6,903 bases of DNA, from NCBI GenBank assembly GCA_005879675.1, contig VBJE01000213.1, forward strand, positions 1 through 6,903, read 5' to 3'. The notes under the pieces were generated by a model that did no database searches, was not told where the DNA came from, and saw nothing but the letters and a program-made list of their open reading frames with translations. Positions 5,443 through 6,903 of the stretch are shown here, piece after piece. Every line of letters starts with the position of its first letter. The stretch's first letter is position 1. A program made the translations under genes and the position numbers. The DNA is from Chloroflexota bacterium. Lineage in GTDB: Bacteria > Chloroflexota > Dormibacteria > Dormibacterales > Dormibacteraceae.

Positions 5443-6219
5443 ATGGCGGTGAGGTTGGAGAAGCAGGGTGGCGTGGGGGTCATCGTCCTCGACCGCCCGC
5501 CCGCGAACAGCTACGACTATGCCTTCCTGCGGTCGTTCGCCGGCGCCGTCGACGACGTGCGCGCGGACGAGGACATCCACGCCGTCGTCGTCGCGAGCGC
5601 GTCCGAGAAGTTCTTTTCCGCCGGCGCGGACGTGAGCGCATTCGCCTCGGGCACGACGCGGTCGCGAGTCATGACCGCCCTTCTCGCGCACGAGTCGTTC
5701 CGAAAGATGGAAAACACCCCGATCGTCTTCATCGCCGCCATCAGCGGCCACTGCCTCGGCGGCGGTTTCGAGCTTGCCCTCGCGTGCGACCTTCGCTTCG
5801 CCGCCGAAGGCTCGTATCAGATCGGGCTGCCGGAGACCAACCTCGGGTTGTTTCCCGGCTCAGGCGGTACGCAGCGGCTTCCACGCCTCGTCGGACTGTC
5901 CCGGGGCCTCGACCTGATCCTCAACGCGACGACCATGCCGCCGGGGCAGGCAAAGGAGCTGGGCCTCCTCGACCGGTTGTTCCCCGACGCTGCAGCCTGT
6001 CGCGATGCCGCCATCGAGTACGCGAAGAAACTGGCCGCGGGACCGAGCGTGGCGCTGGGTCACGCCAAGCTCGCGGTGACGCAGGGCTTCGCCACGCCGC
6101 TCGACGTCGGCCTGGCGATCGAGCGCGAAGCGATCAGCCGCGTGTTCGTCTCCACGGACGCGAACGAGGGCATCAAGGCGTTCGGAGAGAAGCGCAAACC
6201 GGACTTCAAGGGCGAGTAG
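5443..6219 (+). CDS. Enoyl-CoA hydratase/isomerase (crotonase) family protein
   Basis: This 258-residue protein has the usual length of a single-domain crotonase. It likely hydrates trans-2-enoyl-CoA to 3-hydroxyacyl-CoA in beta-oxidation or a related acyl-CoA pathway. Oxyanion-hole regions are FSAGADVSAFA (58-68) and GHCLGGGFELALACDLRFAAE (102-122), followed by GLPETNLGLFPGSGGTQRLPRLVG (128-151). Both acidic residues matching the catalytic pair of rat mitochondrial enoyl-CoA hydratase (Glu144, Glu164) are present as Glu110 in GGGFE and Glu131 in LPE. This favours true hydratase activity over relatives that lack one of them. The C-terminal trimerisation helices end in EGIKAFGEKRKPDFKG, a standard family tail. 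The start is ATG 5443, 6 nt after the Shine-Dalgarno GGAGGG (5431-5436); an upstream in-frame TTG at 5428 lies before that site and is rejected. The gene is divergent from the methyltransferase run and lies upstream of the rsgA leader. Confidence 0.95.
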   Translation: MAVRLEKQGGVGVIVLDRPPANSYDYAFLRSFAGAVDDVRADEDIHAVVVASASEKFFSAGADVSAFASGTTRSRVMTALLAHESFRKMENTPIVFIAAISGHCLGGGFELALACDLRFAAEGSYQIGLPETNLGLFPGSGGTQRLPRLVGLSRGLDLILNATTMPPGQAKELGLLDRLFPDAAACRDAAIEYAKKLAAGPSVALGHAKLAVTQGFATPLDVGLAIEREAISRVFVSTDANEGIKAFGEKRKPDFKGE

Positions 6220-6243
6220 ACTCTGGCCCACGGATCAAACACA

Positions 6244-6301
6244 GGAGGTGGGCGTGATGGCTGAAGTTGCGTTGATTGGTTTCCGGCCGTCGGCCGCCTC
6301 C
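6244..6301 (+). promoter_or_regulatory. Possible mRNA helix covering the leader-ORF ribosome binding site
   Basis: GGAGGTGG (6244-6251), the Shine-Dalgarno of the 19-codon leader ORF, can pair with CCGCCTCC (6294-6301) inside that ORF, giving 8 bp including one G-U pair and enclosing 42 nt. It could lower leader translation when ribosomes are scarce, or be chance pairing in GC-rich RNA. The same GGAGG could also pair with CCTCC at 6322-6326, so alternative folds are possible. Confidence 0.3.
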
Positions 6302-6316
6302 AGAGGGTTGATCTAA
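6257..6316 (+). CDS. Putative 19-residue leader peptide upstream of rsgA
   Basis: An ATG at 6257 follows a near-perfect Shine-Dalgarno, AGGAGGTG (6243-6250), at 6 nt spacing. It opens a 19-codon frame, MAEVALIGFRPSAASRGLI, ended by TAA. The ribosome binding site is the strongest in the window yet leads to no long protein, which suggests the act of translation matters more than the product. The peptide is not hydrophobic enough for a membrane segment and has no run of one amino acid as in classic amino-acid attenuators. It sits 37 nt after the hydratase stop and 57 nt before the rsgA start. Its stop is 3 nt before a sequence complementary to the rsgA ribosome binding site. It may instead be a remnant of a decayed gene. 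No homologue was recognised. Confidence 0.45.
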   Translation: MAEVALIGFRPSAASRGLI

Positions 6317-6319
6317 GAC

Positions 6320-6366
6320 TTCCTCCCCGGGCGGACCGATAACGCCCACCCGTCGTTCCGGAGGAA
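6320..6366 (+). promoter_or_regulatory. Possible ribosome-binding-site-sequestering structure before rsgA
   Basis: TTCCTCC (6320-6326) is the exact reverse complement of GGAGGAA (6360-6366), the Shine-Dalgarno of rsgA. After a 2-nt bulge GG (6329-6330) can also pair with CC (6358-6359). Alternatively an inner hairpin GGGCG (6329-6333)/CGCCC (6343-6347) can stack inside the outer helix. When folded, rsgA initiation would be reduced. A ribosome at the leader-ORF stop (6314-6316) would cover about 12 nt downstream and so block TTCCTCC. Pairing is read by eye; no folding energy was computed. Confidence 0.45.
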
Positions 6367-6373
6367 TTTCGAG

Positions 6374-6903
6374 TTGTCTCGACCAACCTCCCAGCTCGCC
6401 TCGCTGGGCTGGGATCGCCATTTCCAGGACAAGTTCATGGAGATCGCGCCGCCTGGCGCCGCGCCCGCGCGGGTCATCGCCGACTACGGCGCCGACTACC
6501 TTCTTCACGACGGGGACGCGGTCCTGCGCGCGCTCGCCAGGCATGTCGACCCCGCGGTGGGCGACTGGGTCGTGCTCGACGGGGGCGATATCCGCGGCAT
6601 CGTCGAGCGCCGCACCCTGTTCTCGCGTCGCGCGGCGGGCGACCTCAATCGCCGGCAGATCCTGGCCACGAACGTCGACGTCGCGTTCGTCGTCGTCGCG
6701 GCCACCGACGTCAACGTCCGTCGCGTCGAGCGCTACCTGACCATCGCGTGGCAGAGCGGCGCCTCGCCGGTGGTCGTCGTCACCAAGGCCGACGTCTTCG
6801 AATCCGTCGCCGCGATGCGCGTGGAGCTCGAGTCGGTGGCCGCCGGCTCTCCCGTGATCGTGACCAGCAGCGTCACCGGCGAAGGGGTGGACGCCATCGA
6901 GGG
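6374..6903 (+). CDS. rsgA: RsgA (YjeQ/YloQ) ribosome small-subunit-dependent GTPase, N-terminal part
   Basis: RsgA is a circularly permuted GTPase that binds the 30S subunit late in assembly and checks the decoding centre. The 176 complete codons here cover LGWD (11-14), an OB-fold region (about 30-88) with AVGDWVVLD (61-69) and LFSRRAAG (82-89), and the family-typical NRRQILATNVDVAFVVVAATD-x3-RRVERYL (92-122). The GTPase domain then opens with VVVVTKAD (133-140, G4, TKxD form) and SSVTGEGVDAI (165-175, G5 region). The permuted order, with G4 before the P-loop, is characteristic; the P-loop, switch regions and zinc-binding C-terminus lie beyond the window. The start is TTG at 6374, 7 nt after GGAGGAA (6360-6366). 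A later in-frame ATG (6437) would remove the conserved LGWD segment. The last two bases of the window are a partial codon. Confidence 0.93.
   Translation, partial: MSRPTSQLASLGWDRHFQDKFMEIAPPGAAPARVIADYGADYLLHDGDAVLRALARHVDPAVGDWVVLDGGDIRGIVERRTLFSRRAAGDLNRRQILATNVDVAFVVVAATDVNVRRVERYLTIAWQSGASPVVVVTKADVFESVAAMRVELESVAAGSPVIVTSSVTGEGVDAIE

Overview
This is a high-GC bacterial chromosomal window of mostly housekeeping and accessory metabolic genes. It shows no mobile element, rRNA, tRNA or CRISPR array. Codon use is strongly GC-biased throughout, and several starts are GTG or TTG. The mix of an SCP2 protein, a TraR/DksA zinc-finger protein, a two-helix small membrane protein, an aldehyde dehydrogenase, an enoyl-CoA hydratase and RsgA fits a soil-type high-GC lineage such as Chloroflexota/Dormibacterota or Actinomycetota. 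This placement is an impression from gene content and cannot be fixed from this window.

Layout, left to right. (1) The N-terminus of an MBL-fold hydrolase (minus, cut by the left edge) lies divergent to an SCP2 sterol-carrier-like protein (plus). (2) A Cys-rich lipoprotein (minus) converges on the SCP2 gene and is divergent to a TraR/DksA-type zinc-finger protein (plus); a 7-bp inverted repeat sits in their shared 77-nt promoter gap. (3) A 136-nt non-coding gap follows, between convergent genes. It holds three ~29-bp tandem repeats that run into a 10-bp GC-rich hairpin. (4) A minus-strand run of four genes reads 5356 to 1886: a class I SAM methyltransferase, a second methyltransferase with a Trm112/YcaR-like zinc ribbon (overlapping the first by 4 nt), an aldehyde dehydrogenase and a small two-helix membrane protein. 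(5) A plus-strand run starts divergently from it: an enoyl-CoA hydratase, a 19-codon leader ORF with a consensus ribosome binding site, and rsgA (cut by the right edge).

Functionally, the methyltransferase pair is probably co-translated and may work on the same kind of substrate, perhaps a glycan, lipid or small molecule; the sequence does not say which. The aldehyde dehydrogenase and enoyl-CoA hydratase are catabolic enzymes for aldehydes and acyl-CoAs, and SCP2 proteins bind lipids, but no single pathway clearly links them.

The most interesting non-coding signal is upstream of rsgA. A strong Shine-Dalgarno drives a 19-codon ORF whose stop lies 3 nt before a 7-nt sequence that is the perfect complement of the rsgA Shine-Dalgarno. 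This geometry suggests that translating the leader controls translation of a ribosome-assembly GTPase. It is a hypothesis read from the sequence alone.
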